In this document: piece by piece, positions 12,673 to 22,975 of the stretch
How the letters are laid out: each line of letters begins with the position of its first letter
Position numbering within the stretch: the first letter of the stretch is position 1
Source: Enterobacteriaceae bacterium B14
Lineage (GTDB): Bacteria > Pseudomonadota > Gammaproteobacteria > Enterobacterales > Enterobacteriaceae
Reading direction: 5' to 3'
NCBI GenBank assembly: GCA_000307305.1
Contig: DF158882.1
Span: 991,495 to 1,055,494 of the forward strand
Length of the DNA stretch: 64,000 nucleotides
Notes under the pieces: generated by a model
The model's database searches: none
What the model saw: only the letters and a program-made list of their open reading frames with translations
Told to the model about the DNA's origin: nothing
Program-made: the position numbers and the translations under genes

Positions 12673-13464
12673 TTAAAAAGGATAGTCGTGATAGCCAATT
12701 CTCTCTGAAATTGCTCTAGCTGATTTATGCAACATATCAACGTATTCGTCTTTTTTATCTTCTGAGAAACGAATGGTTGGGAAAGAAAGGCTTAATCCAG
12801 CAATCACAAAACCAAAACGGTCAAATACAGGCACGGCAATACAACGTATCCCCTCTTCCTGCTCTTCGTTATCCTCGCCGTACCCTTGTTGATGGATAGC
12901 AGCCAGTTGGCTGATTAGCTTGTCTTTGCTCTCGACGGTATTTGATGTGATTTTGATGAATTCGATACGTTCCAGAATTTCACGAACATCATTTTTATCC
13001 ATCCACGCCAGCAATACTTTACCAATTGCAGTGGTATGAAGTGGATTACGGCGCCCAACGCGAGAATACATACGCAGGCTATACATCGAGTCAATCTTAT
13101 GAATATAGATAATGCTATCTTCATCAAACGATCCTAAATGGATGGTTTCTTTGGTCAGTTTTGAGAGTTCTCTCATCTGTATGTCCGCAATTCGGACCAA
13201 ATCGGCATTTGGTAGTGATTTCGCACCAAGTTCGAAAAGCTTTAGCGTTAGAGAATACTTTTCTGAATCACTTTCCTGGGACACATAACCTAATGATTTC
13301 ATCGTTTGTAGAAAACGATAAACGGTGCTTTTAGACATCAAGACGCGTTGTGAAAGGTCTGTGATCCCTACTTCTTGCTCTTCGCCCAAAGCTTGTAGAA
13401 TCCCAAAAACCTTCAGCACAGATGAAACAGCATCTGGTTGTTTATCTAACTCTGTTATCGCCAT
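12673..13464 (-). CDS. kdgR: IclR-family regulator KdgR
   Basis: 263 residues, the same as E. coli KdgR and close to it throughout. The N-terminal winged helix-turn-helix (about 15-70, with LSQRVLMSKSTVYRFLQTMKSLGY) precedes the IclR effector domain (about 85-255, with IAVPVFDRFGFVIAGLSLSFP). It ends YHDYPF as in E. coli. Represses pectin/2-keto-3-deoxygluconate catabolism genes until KDG binds. No KDG pathway target lies in this window. Divergent from fhs. Confidence 0.95.
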   Translation of the reverse strand: MAITELDKQPDAVSSVLKVFGILQALGEEQEVGITDLSQRVLMSKSTVYRFLQTMKSLGYVSQESDSEKYSLTLKLFELGAKSLPNADLVRIADIQMRELSKLTKETIHLGSFDEDSIIYIHKIDSMYSLRMYSRVGRRNPLHTTAIGKVLLAWMDKNDVREILERIEFIKITSNTVESKDKLISQLAAIHQQGYGEDNEEQEEGIRCIAVPVFDRFGFVIAGLSLSFPTIRFSEDKKDEYVDMLHKSARAISERIGYHDYPF

Positions 13465-13830
13465 ATCTGATGATTACTCAGCTGTTTTTTGTTAAAAAAA
13501 GAGATGCTCTTTTTTAGTATAAGGTTAAGCAGGAAATGATAGCAACGTACATGCCATTTATTGATACGGAATCTTTCAGAGATGAATCACTATTATTAAT
13601 CATAATAATCACCTACATATTGCTTATTATTCAATAAATTAGAAACTCACATCCATAAGAATCAGGTTTTAGCACAATGGGATCATACATAAAGTAGATT
13701 ACGCAAATATTATTTATTCCTATCTTTGACTTAGCCCATGATTCGCACGACTTAGGCTATGGCATAATTACCCGATTCGGCGGTACCTGCACAGTAACCG
13801 ATGACATTAAACTCCAAATTAGGCAGCGAG
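13465..13830. other. Divergent promoter region kdgR / fhs
   Basis: About 365 bp, AT-rich. It must hold both promoters. A small hairpin (13494-13515, AAAAAAGAG/CTCTTTTTT) lies 30 bp from the kdgR start. TTGACT at 13726-13731 resembles a -35 element but has no well-spaced -10. No coding sequence is supported; an in-frame ATG at 13801 has no ribosome site. Confidence 0.4.
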
Positions 13831-15585
13831 ATGACTCAAATTTCACAGCAATCTACAACGCAAGACGCAAACGTTTACGCTACAACAACCAAGCTAGAAT
13901 CTATCATCAAGATTGGTGAGAAACTTGGCATATCAGAACAGCACCTTACTCCTTATGGTCAATATGCCGCAAAAGTCGATCTCGCGCTTATCAATCGTGA
14001 TAGCAGCAAAGGTAAGCTGGTACTGGTTTCCAGTATTACCCCCACGCCTCTTGGTGAAGGTAAAACGGTAACGACGATTGGTTTAAGCCAAGGGCTAAAT
14101 AAAATCGGCAAAAATGCAATAGCCTGTATCCGCCAACCCAGTTTAGGCCCAGTGTTTGGTGTTAAAGGCGGTGCAGCAGGTGGCGGCAAAGCTCAAGTAT
14201 TACCCATGGAAAAACTCAATCTTCACCTGACAGGCGATATTCACGCTATCAGTGCTGCACATAATTTAGCATCAGCCGCGTTAGATGCTCGCCTTTATCA
14301 TGAAGAACGACTGGGTGATGAGTTCACTACACAAACCGGCCTCCCTCGCTTAAATATCGACCCTGAAAGAATCTTATGGAAGCGTGTTATTGACCATAAT
14401 GATCGCGCCTTACGTAATATCACCGTCGGTGTTGGTGGTGGTTTAAACGGCGTTGAACGTCAAGATGGTTTTGATATCGCCGCAGCATCTGAGCTTATGG
14501 CCATTCTGGCTTTATCCGAAAGTTTGCAAGATATGCGCCAGCGGATCGGACGTACTCTTTTAGCCTACGATCGCCAAGGACTACCCATTACTGCCGAGCA
14601 ATTAGGGGTTGCTGGTGCCATGACCGTTCTGATGAAAGACGCGATTCAACCCACATTAATGCAGACCAGCGAAAATACGCCAGTTCTCATCCATGCAGGC
14701 CCGTTTGCCAATATCGCTCACGGCAACTCCTCCGTGTTAGCCGATCATATTGGGCTTCAACTCGCTGACTATGTTGTTACCGAAGCGGGTTTTGGTTCAG
14801 ATATGGGCATGGAGAAGTTCTTCAACATCAAGCATCGCCAGTCCGGCATTACCCCTTCCTGTATCGTTTTGGTGGCAACATTGCGTAGCCTTAAGGCTAA
14901 CAGTGGCAAGTTTGATATCAAACCAGGGCAATCCCTTCCACCTGAAATTACAGGTTGCAACCTAGACCTTCTCGCCTTGGGAAGTGCAAACCTAGGCTGG
15001 CACATTGCCAATGCTAAACAGTATGGATTACCCGTTATTGTTGCTATCAACCGCTTCCCTCAAGACGATGAGCGTGAAATTGCCTACATCCGTGACTTTG
15101 CGCTTAGCGCAGGGGCATTAGCAACAGAAATCAGCGATGCCTTTGCCTTAGGCGGTGAAGGTACAGCAACGCTAGCTGAGCAGGTCGTGAAAGCCTGTGA
15201 AATCGGCGGGAACGTCACACTGCCTTATCCTAGCGAAATGCCATTGTCTGAGAAGCTACAAACGATGGCTCGTCGCGGCTATGGTGCGTCAGAGGCCACA
15301 TTAACGGAAAAGGCTCAAGCAGAACTCAAAGAGCTGGAAGCATTAGGGTATGGGCATTTACCGCTCTGCATGGCGAAAACGCCTCTCTCTATCAGTGCTG
15401 ATCCAAAGCTAAAGAATGTCCCAACGGGTTTTACTCTCCCTATCTCATCGCTGAAAGTCTCCGCAGGGGCGGGGTTTATTCGCGCCTATGCCGGAGAAAT
15501 CATGACAATGCCAGGTTTAGGTACCCTACCTGCTTATCGTCATATTGATATTGATGAAAATGGGGAAATTTGCGGCCTCAGCTAA
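13831..15585 (+). CDS. fhs: Formate--tetrahydrofolate ligase
   Basis: 584 residues from the ATG at 13831, slightly longer at the N-terminus than the usual 556-560. The P-loop [15 protein letters not shown], the [14 protein letters not shown] segment and [16 protein letters not shown] are hallmarks of the family. Makes 10-formyl-THF from formate, THF and ATP, feeding purine synthesis and initiator tRNA formylation. E. coli K-12 lacks this enzyme, so its position between kdgR and ydgK is a lineage feature. ATG 13831 has an AGG-CGAG stretch upstream, while the alternative at 13801 has none. A PurR operator overlaps codons 12-17. Confidence 0.95.
   Translation: MTQISQQSTTQDANVYATTTKLESIIKIGEKLGISEQHLTPYGQYAAKVDLALINRDSSKGKLVLVSSITPTPLGEGKTVTTIGLSQGLNKIGKNAIACIRQPSLGPVFGVKGGAAGGGKAQVLPMEKLNLHLTGDIHAISAAHNLASAALDARLYHEERLGDEFTTQTGLPRLNIDPERILWKRVIDHNDRALRNITVGVGGGLNGVERQDGFDIAAASELMAILALSESLQDMRQRIGRTLLAYDRQGLPITAEQLGVAGAMTVLMKDAIQPTLMQTSENTPVLIHAGPFANIAHGNSSVLADHIGLQLADYVVTEAGFGSDMGMEKFFNIKHRQSGITPSCIVLVATLRSLKANSGKFDIKPGQSLPPEITGCNLDLLALGSANLGWHIANAKQYGLPVIVAINRFPQDDEREIAYIRDFALSAGALATEISDAFALGGEGTATLAEQVVKACEIGGNVTLPYPSEMPLSEKLQTMARRGYGASEATLTEKAQAELKELEALGYGHLPLCMAKTPLSISADPKLKNVPTGFTLPISSLKVSAGAGFIRAYAGEIMTMPGLGTLPAYRHIDIDENGEICGLS
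13865..13880 (+). promoter_or_regulatory. PurR operator inside the 5' end of fhs
   Basis: The 16-mer ACGCAAACGTTTACGC matches all but the last specified base of the known PurR consensus ANGCAANCGNTTNCNT. It is close to a perfect palindrome (GCAAACGTTT core). It lies 34-49 bases into the coding sequence, where a bound repressor could block elongation; the E. coli purB operator is likewise intragenic. PurR itself is encoded at 44476-45501. Confidence 0.75.
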
Positions 15586-15681
15586 CCAGGCTCGATACCA
15601 TTGCATAAAGAGCAATGTAGCAACTTGGGTACATTCCGCGATAACACCGTTTAAATCCATACATTGATGTTATATTATGCG

Positions 15682-15712
15682 ACCCCGATGATGAAATCGG
15701 GGTTTCTCTTTC
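15682..15712 (+). terminator. Terminator after fhs
   Basis: Stem accccgat (15682-15689)/atcggggt (15696-15703) with a 6-nt loop and a TTCTCTTT tail, about 100 bp after the fhs stop. Confidence 0.75.
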
Positions 15713-15831
15713 TATCGATGATTACCTGTACTTACCATTGCCTATGCTTATTACAAAGTGTATTAAAGAGAATTAGCCTTACCTACGGCTAATATTTATC
15801 AATGGTGTGAAACCACATAACTAGGTTGAAT

Positions 15832-16251
15832 ATGCCCCAAGCACAGCGTTTTCCTCAACTCAATGGTTTATTGATACTGCCATTGGTTTATATGATATTC
15901 GCCTTGCTCGGCGCCACATTGATGATCGTTTTATTGTCTATGACGCTGCTGGTTCAAGGGGACTCAGAGTGGTTATTAACCGGGGTATTATCACTGCTCA
16001 ATGCGGTGATAATGTGGGGGTTCACGCTTTGGGTTATTGTGCTATTTTTTAAGCAATCTCGGCGCTTTGTAAAAGCCTTTATCATTTGGCTGATGGTAAT
16101 GGTTCTTTTAGCAGTAAAAAGCTTTATGTTCAGCCCTATATCAGATCAATTAGCCCTCTATTATTTAGGCATTACGCTGTTGCCTACTGCGCTTTTTGTT
16201 CCTTATATAAAGCGTTCTGAATACGCAAAAGCTGTTTTTACACGCCCCTGA
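15832..16251 (+). CDS. ydgK: YdgK-like DUF2569 membrane protein
   Basis: 139 residues with four hydrophobic segments (about 12-40, 52-75, 83-102, 112-130), matching the DUF2569 family. In E. coli the DUF2569 gene ydgK also lies directly upstream of rsxA. Function unknown. ATG 15832 is chosen over TTG 15826 because CTAGG at 15821-15825 is then well spaced. The gene is separated from rsxA by about 145 bp and may have its own promoter. Confidence 0.8.
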   Translation: MPQAQRFPQLNGLLILPLVYMIFALLGATLMIVLLSMTLLVQGDSEWLLTGVLSLLNAVIMWGFTLWVIVLFFKQSRRFVKAFIIWLMVMVLLAVKSFMFSPISDQLALYYLGITLLPTALFVPYIKRSEYAKAVFTRP

Positions 16252-16397
16252 AAAATAAAAGATCTTTGAGTTTTTAGCCTACTCTTCATAACTCATGAGG
16301 ATAGCGCTATCAGACCGTAATAACCCTGCTATCGGTGGGTTGTCGACATCACCATAAATACCGATAATGCAGCAGCCTTACAGAGTTTAGGATTTAA

Positions 16398-16979
16398 ATG
16401 AGCGAATACCTATTGTTGTTAGTCGGCACTGTTCTGGTTAATAACTTTGTACTAGTTAAATTTCTTGGCTTATGCCCCTTTATGGGCGTTTCTAAAAAAT
16501 TAGAAACGGCAATTGGCATGGGCTTAGCGACGACATTTGTATTAACACTCGCCTCCATCTGCGCATGGCTGATTAATACCTATATTCTTCTACCGCTAGG
16601 GTTGATCTATCTGCGGACACTCGCCTTTATTCTGGTTATCGCCGTTGTTGTCCAATTTACTGAGCTTGTTGTACGTAAAACCAGCCCTGTCCTTTATCGA
16701 TTGCTAGGCATTTTTCTCCCTTTAATCACGACGAACTGTGCCGTACTAGGTGTCGCTCTGCTCAATGTGAATTTATCCCATAACTTTTTGCAATCTACTG
16801 TTTACGGTTTTAGTGCCGCCGCAGGTTTTTCTCTGGTTATGGTTCTGTTTGCAGCAATAAGAGAACGTATCGCTGTCGCTGATGTTCCAGCTCCGTTTAA
16901 AGGCTCCTCTATCGCACTCATTACTGCTGGTTTGATGTCCTTAGCCTTTATGGGCTTTACTGGGCTGGTGAAATTCTAA
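16398..16979 (+). CDS. rsxA: Electron transport complex subunit RsxA
   Basis: 193 residues, six hydrophobic helices, Rnf/Nqr membrane-subunit family (start [20 protein letters not shown]). First gene of rsxABCDGE. The complex moves electrons from NADH across or within the inner membrane. In E. coli it helps keep SoxR reduced and so turns off the superoxide response. RsxA pairs with the homologous RsxE to form the membrane half-channels. The stop overlaps the rsxB ATG by one base, indicating coupled translation. Confidence 0.96.
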   Translation: MSEYLLLLVGTVLVNNFVLVKFLGLCPFMGVSKKLETAIGMGLATTFVLTLASICAWLINTYILLPLGLIYLRTLAFILVIAVVVQFTELVVRKTSPVLYRLLGIFLPLITTNCAVLGVALLNVNLSHNFLQSTVYGFSAAAGFSLVMVLFAAIRERIAVADVPAPFKGSSIALITAGLMSLAFMGFTGLVKF

Positions 16980-17602
16980 TGACCTCCTCATTATGGGTAG
17001 CCATAGCAGCGCTGAGCCTATTGGCTTTAGTCTCTGGGGTTTTATTGGGTTTTGCTGCACGCCGTTTCGCTGTTGATGCCGACCCCATCGTAGAAAAAGT
17101 GGAAGCACTACTGCCACAGAGCCAGTGTGGGCAGTGTGGTTATCCGGGCTGCCGCCCCTATGCCGAAGCGGTTACAGGTAGCGGAGAAAAAATCAACAAA
17201 TGCGCCCCCGGTGGCGAACAAGTCATGTTAAAGCTGGCTGATCTACTGGGGATTGAACCCCAACCCCTCGATGAAGGCGCGGTTGAAGCCCCTATCAGGA
17301 AAGTTGCCTACATTGATGAAGCAAATTGCATTGGTTGCACCAAGTGTATTCAAGCCTGCCCTGTCGACGCCATCGTTGGAGCGACCCGAGCCATGCACAC
17401 AGTCATTGCAGAACAATGTACGGGCTGTGACCTGTGTGTTTCACCTTGCCCCACCGACTGTATTGAAATGCGCCCGATTAAACTCACTACTGCAAACTGG
17501 AAGTGGGACCTGAAAACGATTCCGATTCATACCATTGAAACCACGCCTTTCGCTGCGAAACCGACAGAGAAAACTTATGTTGAGGTAAAACAACATGTTT
17601 AA
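16979..17602 (+). CDS. rsxB: Electron transport complex subunit RsxB (ferredoxin)
   Basis: 207 residues. An N-terminal membrane anchor (about 5-27) is followed by a 4Fe-4S domain with CGQCGYPGC and a later Cys (KINKCAPGG). Two bacterial ferredoxin motifs then follow, [12 protein letters not shown] (about 115) and [12 protein letters not shown] (about 145), giving several iron-sulfur clusters. Passes electrons within the Rsx complex. The start overlaps the rsxA stop, and rsxC starts 8 bases before its stop. Confidence 0.96.
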   Translation: MTSSLWVAIAALSLLALVSGVLLGFAARRFAVDADPIVEKVEALLPQSQCGQCGYPGCRPYAEAVTGSGEKINKCAPGGEQVMLKLADLLGIEPQPLDEGAVEAPIRKVAYIDEANCIGCTKCIQACPVDAIVGATRAMHTVIAEQCTGCDLCVSPCPTDCIEMRPIKLTTANWKWDLKTIPIHTIETTPFAAKPTEKTYVEVKQHV

Positions 17603-19951
17603 TTTTCTGTCCAATCTCAAGTCAGCACTCTTTAAACAGGCGCGTTTATGGGACTTCAACGGGGGGATCCACCCGCCTGAAATGAAGTCGCAAACCAATA
17701 TGATCCCCCTTCGTCGCCCAGCGATGCCGGAACACTTTATTGTGCCCTTGCAGCAGCATTTAGGCCCAGAAGGTGAATTATTAGTGGCGGCTGGCGATAA
17801 GGTTCTCAAAGGGCAACCGATGACAATAGGGCGCGGTCGTGTATTACCTGTGCATTCACCAACCTCTGGCACGATTCTCTCAATAGCGCCTCATACGACA
17901 GCACATCCATCTGGTCTGCCAGAGTTATGTATCGACATTACGCCAGACGGTAAAGATACATGGTATCCACTGCATCCTATTGATGATTACCACAGCACAT
18001 CTCCTCTTGAATTGCTTGAGCGTATCCATAATGCAGGTATTGCAGGGCTAGGCGGTGCAGGTTTTCCAACCGCATCTAAGCTGTATGGCGGCCTAGAAAA
18101 GATCAATACGCTAATCATTAATGCCGCAGAGTGTGAGCCTTACATCACTGCTGATGACCGACTGATGCAAGAGTATGCCGAAGAGATACTGGAAGGTTGC
18201 CGTATTCTTGCCCATATCCTAAAACCGGAACAGATTCTTATCGGCATTGAGGATAATAAACCTCAAGCAATAGACGCTCTGCGCCAGGCTTTAGCACCCC
18301 ACAATGATATGGTGCTGCGGGTTATTCCTACTAAGTATCCATCGGGTGGCGCAAAGCAGCTCACAAAAATACTGACCGGACGTGAAGTCCCTTTTGGTCA
18401 ACACTCCGCCTCCATCGGTATTCTGATGCAGAACGTGGGAACCGCATTTGCTATTAAACGTGCCATCATTAACGGTGAGCCGTTGATTGAGCGTGTCGTT
18501 ACCTTAACTGGGGATGCGCTGAAGAAACCTGGCAATGTATGGGCTAGATTAGGCACACCCGTTGCTCACCTGTTACGTGAGGCCCGTTTTGCCCCACAAT
18601 CCAAACCTGTCGTGATTATGGGGGGGCCTTTAATGGGCTTCACTCTGCCACAGTTGGATGTCCCTATTGTAAAAATCAGCAACTGCATTCTTGTTCCCTC
18701 TGATACAGAGCTTGCACCTACCGAAGATGAGCAATCTTGTATCCGATGCAGCCAATGTGTTGATGCATGCCCAGCGGGTTTACTGCCCCAACAGCTTCAC
18801 TGGTTCAGTAAAGGGAAGGAGCACGAGAAAGCGCGCCAGCACCATATTTTCGACTGTATAGAGTGCGGTGCTTGTGCCTATGTCTGCCCAAGCAATATTC
18901 CCTTAGTACAATATTACCGGCAGGAAAAAGCAGAAATATGGGCCTTAGATAAAGAAGAGGCTCAAGCTCAGAATGCCAAGAATCGCTTTGAGGCAAAGCA
19001 AGCTCGAATGGAACGAGAAAAACTCGCCCGCCAAGAGCGCCATAAACAAGCCACGACACAAATTTCGACTACTGATTTAGACGAAATACAGGCAGCTTTA
19101 GCTCGTGTTCAGCAACAAAAACAGGCAGCCCCTACCGCTATTACATCGCTGACACCGCTGGATGATGGACAAAATCCTCGCAATGAGGCTATCGCTGCAC
19201 GTGAAGCACGCAAAGCTCTAGCTCGGCAGAGGAAGGCTGAAATAGGTTTAGGTAAAGACGCTGAGCCAGAAACAGTAACCGACCCAAGAAAAGCCGCGCT
19301 AGATGCCGCTATCGCCAGAGCTAAAGCGAAGAAAACCGCAGCGGTGGAAGCAACTGATTCTGTCAAGACCTCTCAGCCCAACAGTGATGACCCGAAAAAA
19401 GCAGCCATTGCTGCCGCCATTGCTCGCGTTAAAGCTAAAAAGCGGCGGCGGAAGCGACTGATTATGTCGAGACCTCTCAGCCCAACAGCGATGACCCGAA
19501 AAAAGCAGCCGTTGCTGCCGCTATTGCTCGCGTTAAAGCTAAAAAAGCGGCGGCGGAAGCGACTGATTCTGTCGAGACCTCTCAGCCCAACAGTGATGAC
19601 CCGAAAAAAGCAGCCGTTGCTGCCGCTATTGCTCGCGTTAAAGCTAAAAAGGCGGCGGCGGAAGCGACTGATTCTATCGAGACCTCTCAGCCCAACAGTG
19701 ATGACCCGAAAAAAGCAGCCGTTGCTGCCGCTATTGCTCACATTAAAGCCAAAAAGGCTACGGCGGTGGAAGAGACGCTCTCTGTCGATATAACACCATC
19801 CAATACGGATAGTGATTCGAAAACTGAAGAACAACAGCTAACGGACAACATGACGCAGTTAGACCCCAAAAAAGCGGCTATTGCCGCTGCAATCGCCAGA
19901 GTTAAGGCGCGTAAAGCAGCCCAATCTCAACAGATGTCTTTCGAGGAATAG
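17595..19951 (+). CDS. rsxC: Electron transport complex subunit RsxC, with a one-base frameshift in its C-terminal repeats
   Basis: NADH-dehydrogenase-like soluble subunit. The N-terminal region carries GLGGAGFPT (FMN/NADH site, about residue 155) and two 4Fe-4S motifs, [12 protein letters not shown] (about 382) and [12 protein letters not shown] (about 421). These are followed by an Ala/Lys-rich tail of DPKKAAxAAAIARxKAKK repeats. Reading straight through gives 732 aa and a stop at 19793. After AAA AAG at 19437-19442 the frame leaves the repeat coding and becomes Arg/Leu-rich. The original frame resumes one base back and runs to TAG 19949-19951, abutting rsxD, for a total of about 785 aa. 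The first repeat unit is 104 bp where the next ones are 105, so one base is missing. The redox domains are unaffected. Confidence 0.9.
19341..19770 (+). repeat. 105-bp tandem repeat in the rsxC tail
   Basis: The landmark gacccgaaaaaagcagcc recurs at 19389, 19493, 19598 and 19703, giving intervals of 104, 105 and 105 bp. Units are almost identical and encode 35-aa blocks containing DDPKKAA and [13 protein letters not shown]. Degenerate older units lie on both sides (near 19288 and 19861). The 104-bp unit carries the one-base loss. Such arrays change copy number readily by recombination or slippage. Confidence 0.92.
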
Positions 19952-21001
19952 ATGTTCTTTAGAATCGCCAGTTCCCCATACACACATAATCACCAGCAAA
20001 CCAATAAAATCATGTTATTGGTGATACTTGCCTGCATCCCCGGCATCATCGCTCAATGGTTTTTCTTCGGTTACGGAAATTTAGTGCAGATCGCGATCGC
20101 CGCGGTCACTGCAACACTTGCTGAGGCTGCGGTATTAAAGCTAAGACAGCAACCAGTGCTTAGCCGGATAAAAGATAATTCAGCCTTGTTAACTGCCGTA
20201 TTATTGGGCATTAGTTTACCTTCACTCGCGCCTTGGTGGATGATCATCATGGCAACGCTGTTCGCTATCATCATCTCGAAACAGTTATACGGTGGATTAG
20301 GCCAAAATCCCTTTAACCCAGCGATGGTTGGCTATGTCGTTTTGCTGATTTCCTTTCCTGTTCAGATGACAAGTTGGTTGCCTCCTCACGCCCTACAAGC
20401 AATATCTATTGATTTCACTGATACGCTCAGTGTGATCTTTACTGGATATACGCCTCAAGGATATGACGTTCATCAGCTACTTCTGAATGCAGACGGCATT
20501 AGCCAAGCAACACCGTTAGATACCTTCAAAACAGCTATTCGTAGTGGTGAAAACGTACATCAAGCTCTCAACCACCCTATCTTTGGTGAGTTTGCTGGTG
20601 TTGGCTGGCTTTGGATTAATGCCAGCTTTTTGCTCGGTGGCTTATTCTTGTTATGGCGAAAAACTATCCACTGGCAAATCCCCGTCAGTTTTCTTGCTGC
20701 ACTCATGGTGGCGGCAACGCTTAGCTGGTTAGTGACACCAGAGCTTGCTGCGCCACCACTGTTACATCTGTTTTCTGGTGCAACCATGCTCGGAGCCTTT
20801 TTTATTGCAACCGATCCGGTGACAGCTTCAACAACACCTCGTGGTCGGTTGATCTTTGGTGCTCTCATTGGTGGTCTGGTGTGGGTGATTCGAACTCAAG
20901 GGGGCTACCCTGATGGTGTCGCTTTTGCTGTGCTACTGGCAAATATTACTGTCCCCTTGATTGACCATTACACTCAGCCCCGCGCTTATGGACACAAATG
21001 A
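19952..21001 (+). CDS. rsxD: Electron transport complex subunit RsxD
   Basis: 349 residues, polytopic NqrB/RnfD family. The flavinylation motif [20 protein letters not shown] (about residue 272) supplies the Thr that carries covalently bound FMN. Helices fill residues 20-130 and 210-340. The ATG directly follows the in-frame TAG of the original rsxC frame, which supports reading rsxC to 19951. Its TGA overlaps the rsxG ATG (ATGA). Confidence 0.96.
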   Translation: MFFRIASSPYTHNHQQTNKIMLLVILACIPGIIAQWFFFGYGNLVQIAIAAVTATLAEAAVLKLRQQPVLSRIKDNSALLTAVLLGISLPSLAPWWMIIMATLFAIIISKQLYGGLGQNPFNPAMVGYVVLLISFPVQMTSWLPPHALQAISIDFTDTLSVIFTGYTPQGYDVHQLLLNADGISQATPLDTFKTAIRSGENVHQALNHPIFGEFAGVGWLWINASFLLGGLFLLWRKTIHWQIPVSFLAALMVAATLSWLVTPELAAPPLLHLFSGATMLGAFFIATDPVTASTTPRGRLIFGALIGGLVWVIRTQGGYPDGVAFAVLLANITVPLIDHYTQPRAYGHK

Positions 21002-21636
21002 TGAGTATGCTAAAAACGATGCGGAAACATGGCGTCACGCTGGCTGTATTTGCTGCATTTGCCACCGGCCTGACTGCCGTTGTTAACGCTTTGACCGAGC
21101 CAACCATCGCTCATCAAGCGGCATTACAACAAAAAACATTGTTAGATCAGGTGCTTCCTCCTACCCTATATGACAATGAGATGCAGTCTGAATGCTATAT
21201 CGTGACGGACTCAATGCTAGGCAACACATTGCCACACCGGCTTTATCTTGCTCGAAAAAGTAACGAGCCTATCGCAGCCGCAGTAGAAAGTACTGCACCC
21301 GATGGTTATTCTGGAGCAATCCAGTTGCTTGTTGGTGCAGATTTTGAAGGCAATGTTCTGGGTGTCCGCGTGACAGCTCATCATGAAACACCGGGGCTTG
21401 GTGATAAAATTGATCTTCGCTTGTCTGATTGGATAACCCGTTTTTCTGGCCAGCGCGTGGAAAATGAATCAGACCCTCGCTGGGCAGTCAAAAAAGAGGG
21501 GGGAATGTTCGATCAATTCACTGGCGCAACCATAACACCGCGGGCGGTCGTAAAAGAAGTAAAACAGACTGCGCTCTATCTCATGAAAAATCAGCAACAG
21601 ATCGCTAAGTTACCCCGTTGTCAGGAGGCAGGATGA
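20998..21636 (+). CDS. rsxG: Electron transport complex subunit RsxG
   Basis: 212 residues from the ATG at 20998; MLKTMRKHG at 21007 is the E. coli-like alternative start. One N-terminal membrane helix precedes a periplasmic FMN-binding domain with [14 protein letters not shown], whose TGAT Thr is the covalent FMN site. Preceding motifs [13 protein letters not shown] and [11 protein letters not shown] are typical. Coupled to rsxD and rsxE by ATGA overlaps. Confidence 0.95.
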   Translation: MMSMLKTMRKHGVTLAVFAAFATGLTAVVNALTEPTIAHQAALQQKTLLDQVLPPTLYDNEMQSECYIVTDSMLGNTLPHRLYLARKSNEPIAAAVESTAPDGYSGAIQLLVGADFEGNVLGVRVTAHHETPGLGDKIDLRLSDWITRFSGQRVENESDPRWAVKKEGGMFDQFTGATITPRAVVKEVKQTALYLMKNQQQIAKLPRCQEAG

Positions 21637-22331
21637 GTGAAACCAAAACGCTGTTCGTTCAGGGCCTATGGAAGAATAACTCGGCATTGGTTCAGTTATT
21701 AGGGCTATGCCCTCTTCTCGCGGTTTCATCTACAGCGACGAATGCTCTCGGGCTAGGGTTAGCCACCACCTTGGTTTTAGTCTGTACGAATACGGCAGTT
21801 TCTGCCCTGCGTCGCTGGGTTCCTAGCGAAATCCGCATCCCTATTTATGTCATGATCATTGCCTCTGTTGTTTCTACCGTACAGATGCTGATTAACGCCT
21901 ATGCATTTGGGTTATATCAATCTCTAGGCATTTTTATCCCGCTCATCGTGACTAACTGTATTGTTATTGGCCGTGCTGAAGCCTATGCGGCTAAAAACCC
22001 CGTTCTTCCCTCTGCTATCGATGGATTAGCGATGGGGCTTGGTTCAACTTGTGCACTGTTTGTTCTTGGCTCACTACGTGAAATTGCAGGCAATGGAACA
22101 CTGTTTGATGGCGCAGACCTGCTGCTGGGTGCTTGGGCTAAAGGGCTAAGAATGGAAGTTATGCATTTGGATAATGCATTTCTTCTCGCCATTCTACCGC
22201 CAGGTGCCTTCCTTGGTTTAGGGTTTATGCTAGCGGGTAAATATGTCATTGATGAACGGATGAAGACAAAAACTGCTCGCCAAACAGCACAGGTAAAGGA
22301 CAATCAAACGGAAACGGCAGGAAGCATTTAA
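21633..22331 (+). CDS. rsxE: Electron transport complex subunit RsxE
   Basis: 232 residues from ATG 21633 (E. coli 231). An in-frame TTG at 21618 would add five residues but wastes the AGGAGG at 21623-21628. Six hydrophobic segments homologous to RsxA ([38 protein letters not shown]). The initiation codon overlaps the rsxG stop, and nth begins 2 bases after its stop, completing rsxABCDGE-nth as in E. coli. Confidence 0.95.
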   Translation: MSETKTLFVQGLWKNNSALVQLLGLCPLLAVSSTATNALGLGLATTLVLVCTNTAVSALRRWVPSEIRIPIYVMIIASVVSTVQMLINAYAFGLYQSLGIFIPLIVTNCIVIGRAEAYAAKNPVLPSAIDGLAMGLGSTCALFVLGSLREIAGNGTLFDGADLLLGAWAKGLRMEVMHLDNAFLLAILPPGAFLGLGFMLAGKYVIDERMKTKTARQTAQVKDNQTETAGSI

Positions 22332-22333
22332 TT

Positions 22334-22975
22334 ATGAATAAAGCTAAGCGAGTTGAAATTCTCCAACGACTGCGTGATAACAACCCAAAGCCTACGACGG
22401 AACTGGTATTCACATCGCCATTTGAGTTGCTTATTTCTGTCCTGCTTTCCGCACAAGCCACCGATGTTAGCGTTAACAAGGCAACAGCAAAACTTTACCC
22501 CGTGGCAAATACCCCAGCGACTCTACTCGCTTTAGGCGTTGATGGGGTCAAAGAGTACATTAAGACCATTGGGCTTTATAACGGCAAAGCAGAGAACATT
22601 ATTAAGACCTGCCGGATTCTGCTAGAACAACATGCTGGAGACGTTCCCGAAGATAGAGCGGCATTAGAGGCTCTTCCCGGCGTAGGTCGTAAAACAGCCA
22701 ACGTGGTTTTAAATACGGCGTTTGGATGGCCAACTATCGCTGTTGATACTCATATTTTTCGCGTTTGCAATCGCACACATTTTGCCCCTGGGAAAAACGT
22801 CGATCAGGTCGAAGATAAACTGCTGAAAGTCGTCCCTGATGAATTTAAGTTGGATTGCCACCATTGGCTTATACTGCACGGTCGTTATACCTGTGTGGCC
22901 CGCAAACCCCGCTGTGGTTCCTGTATTATTGAAGATCTTTGTGAATATAAAGAAAAAGTCTATCCAGAAAGCTAA
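22334..22975 (+). CDS. nth: Endonuclease III
   Basis: 213 residues (E. coli 211). The helix-hairpin-helix LPGVGRKTANVV supplies the catalytic Lys, VDTHIFRVCNR supplies the catalytic Asp, and the C-terminal 4Fe-4S loop CVARKPRCGSCIIEDLC has the C-x6-C-x2-C-x5-C spacing. A DNA glycosylase/AP lyase for oxidised pyrimidines. Translation is probably coupled to rsxE. Confidence 0.97.
   Translation: MNKAKRVEILQRLRDNNPKPTTELVFTSPFELLISVLLSAQATDVSVNKATAKLYPVANTPATLLALGVDGVKEYIKTIGLYNGKAENIIKTCRILLEQHAGDVPEDRAALEALPGVGRKTANVVLNTAFGWPTIAVDTHIFRVCNRTHFAPGKNVDQVEDKLLKVVPDEFKLDCHHWLILHGRYTCVARKPRCGSCIIEDLCEYKEKVYPES

Noticed and set aside
13494-13515. KdgR operator at the kdgR promoter
   Set aside because: The A/T-rich hairpin there does not fit the KdgR consensus (AAA-TGAAAC-GTTTCA pattern).
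19437-19442. Programmed -1 frameshift as the firm explanation of rsxC
   Set aside because: The slippery heptamer is T-AAA-AAG, not A-AAA-AAG, and no stimulatory stem or upstream Shine-Dalgarno was seen. A one-base deletion is simpler, so this is left as a possibility only.
19373-19834. 153-codon open frame on the minus strand opposite the rsxC repeats
   Set aside because: It is the antisense shadow of the 105-bp repeats; its repeated content follows from the repeat itself and it has no ribosome site or family.
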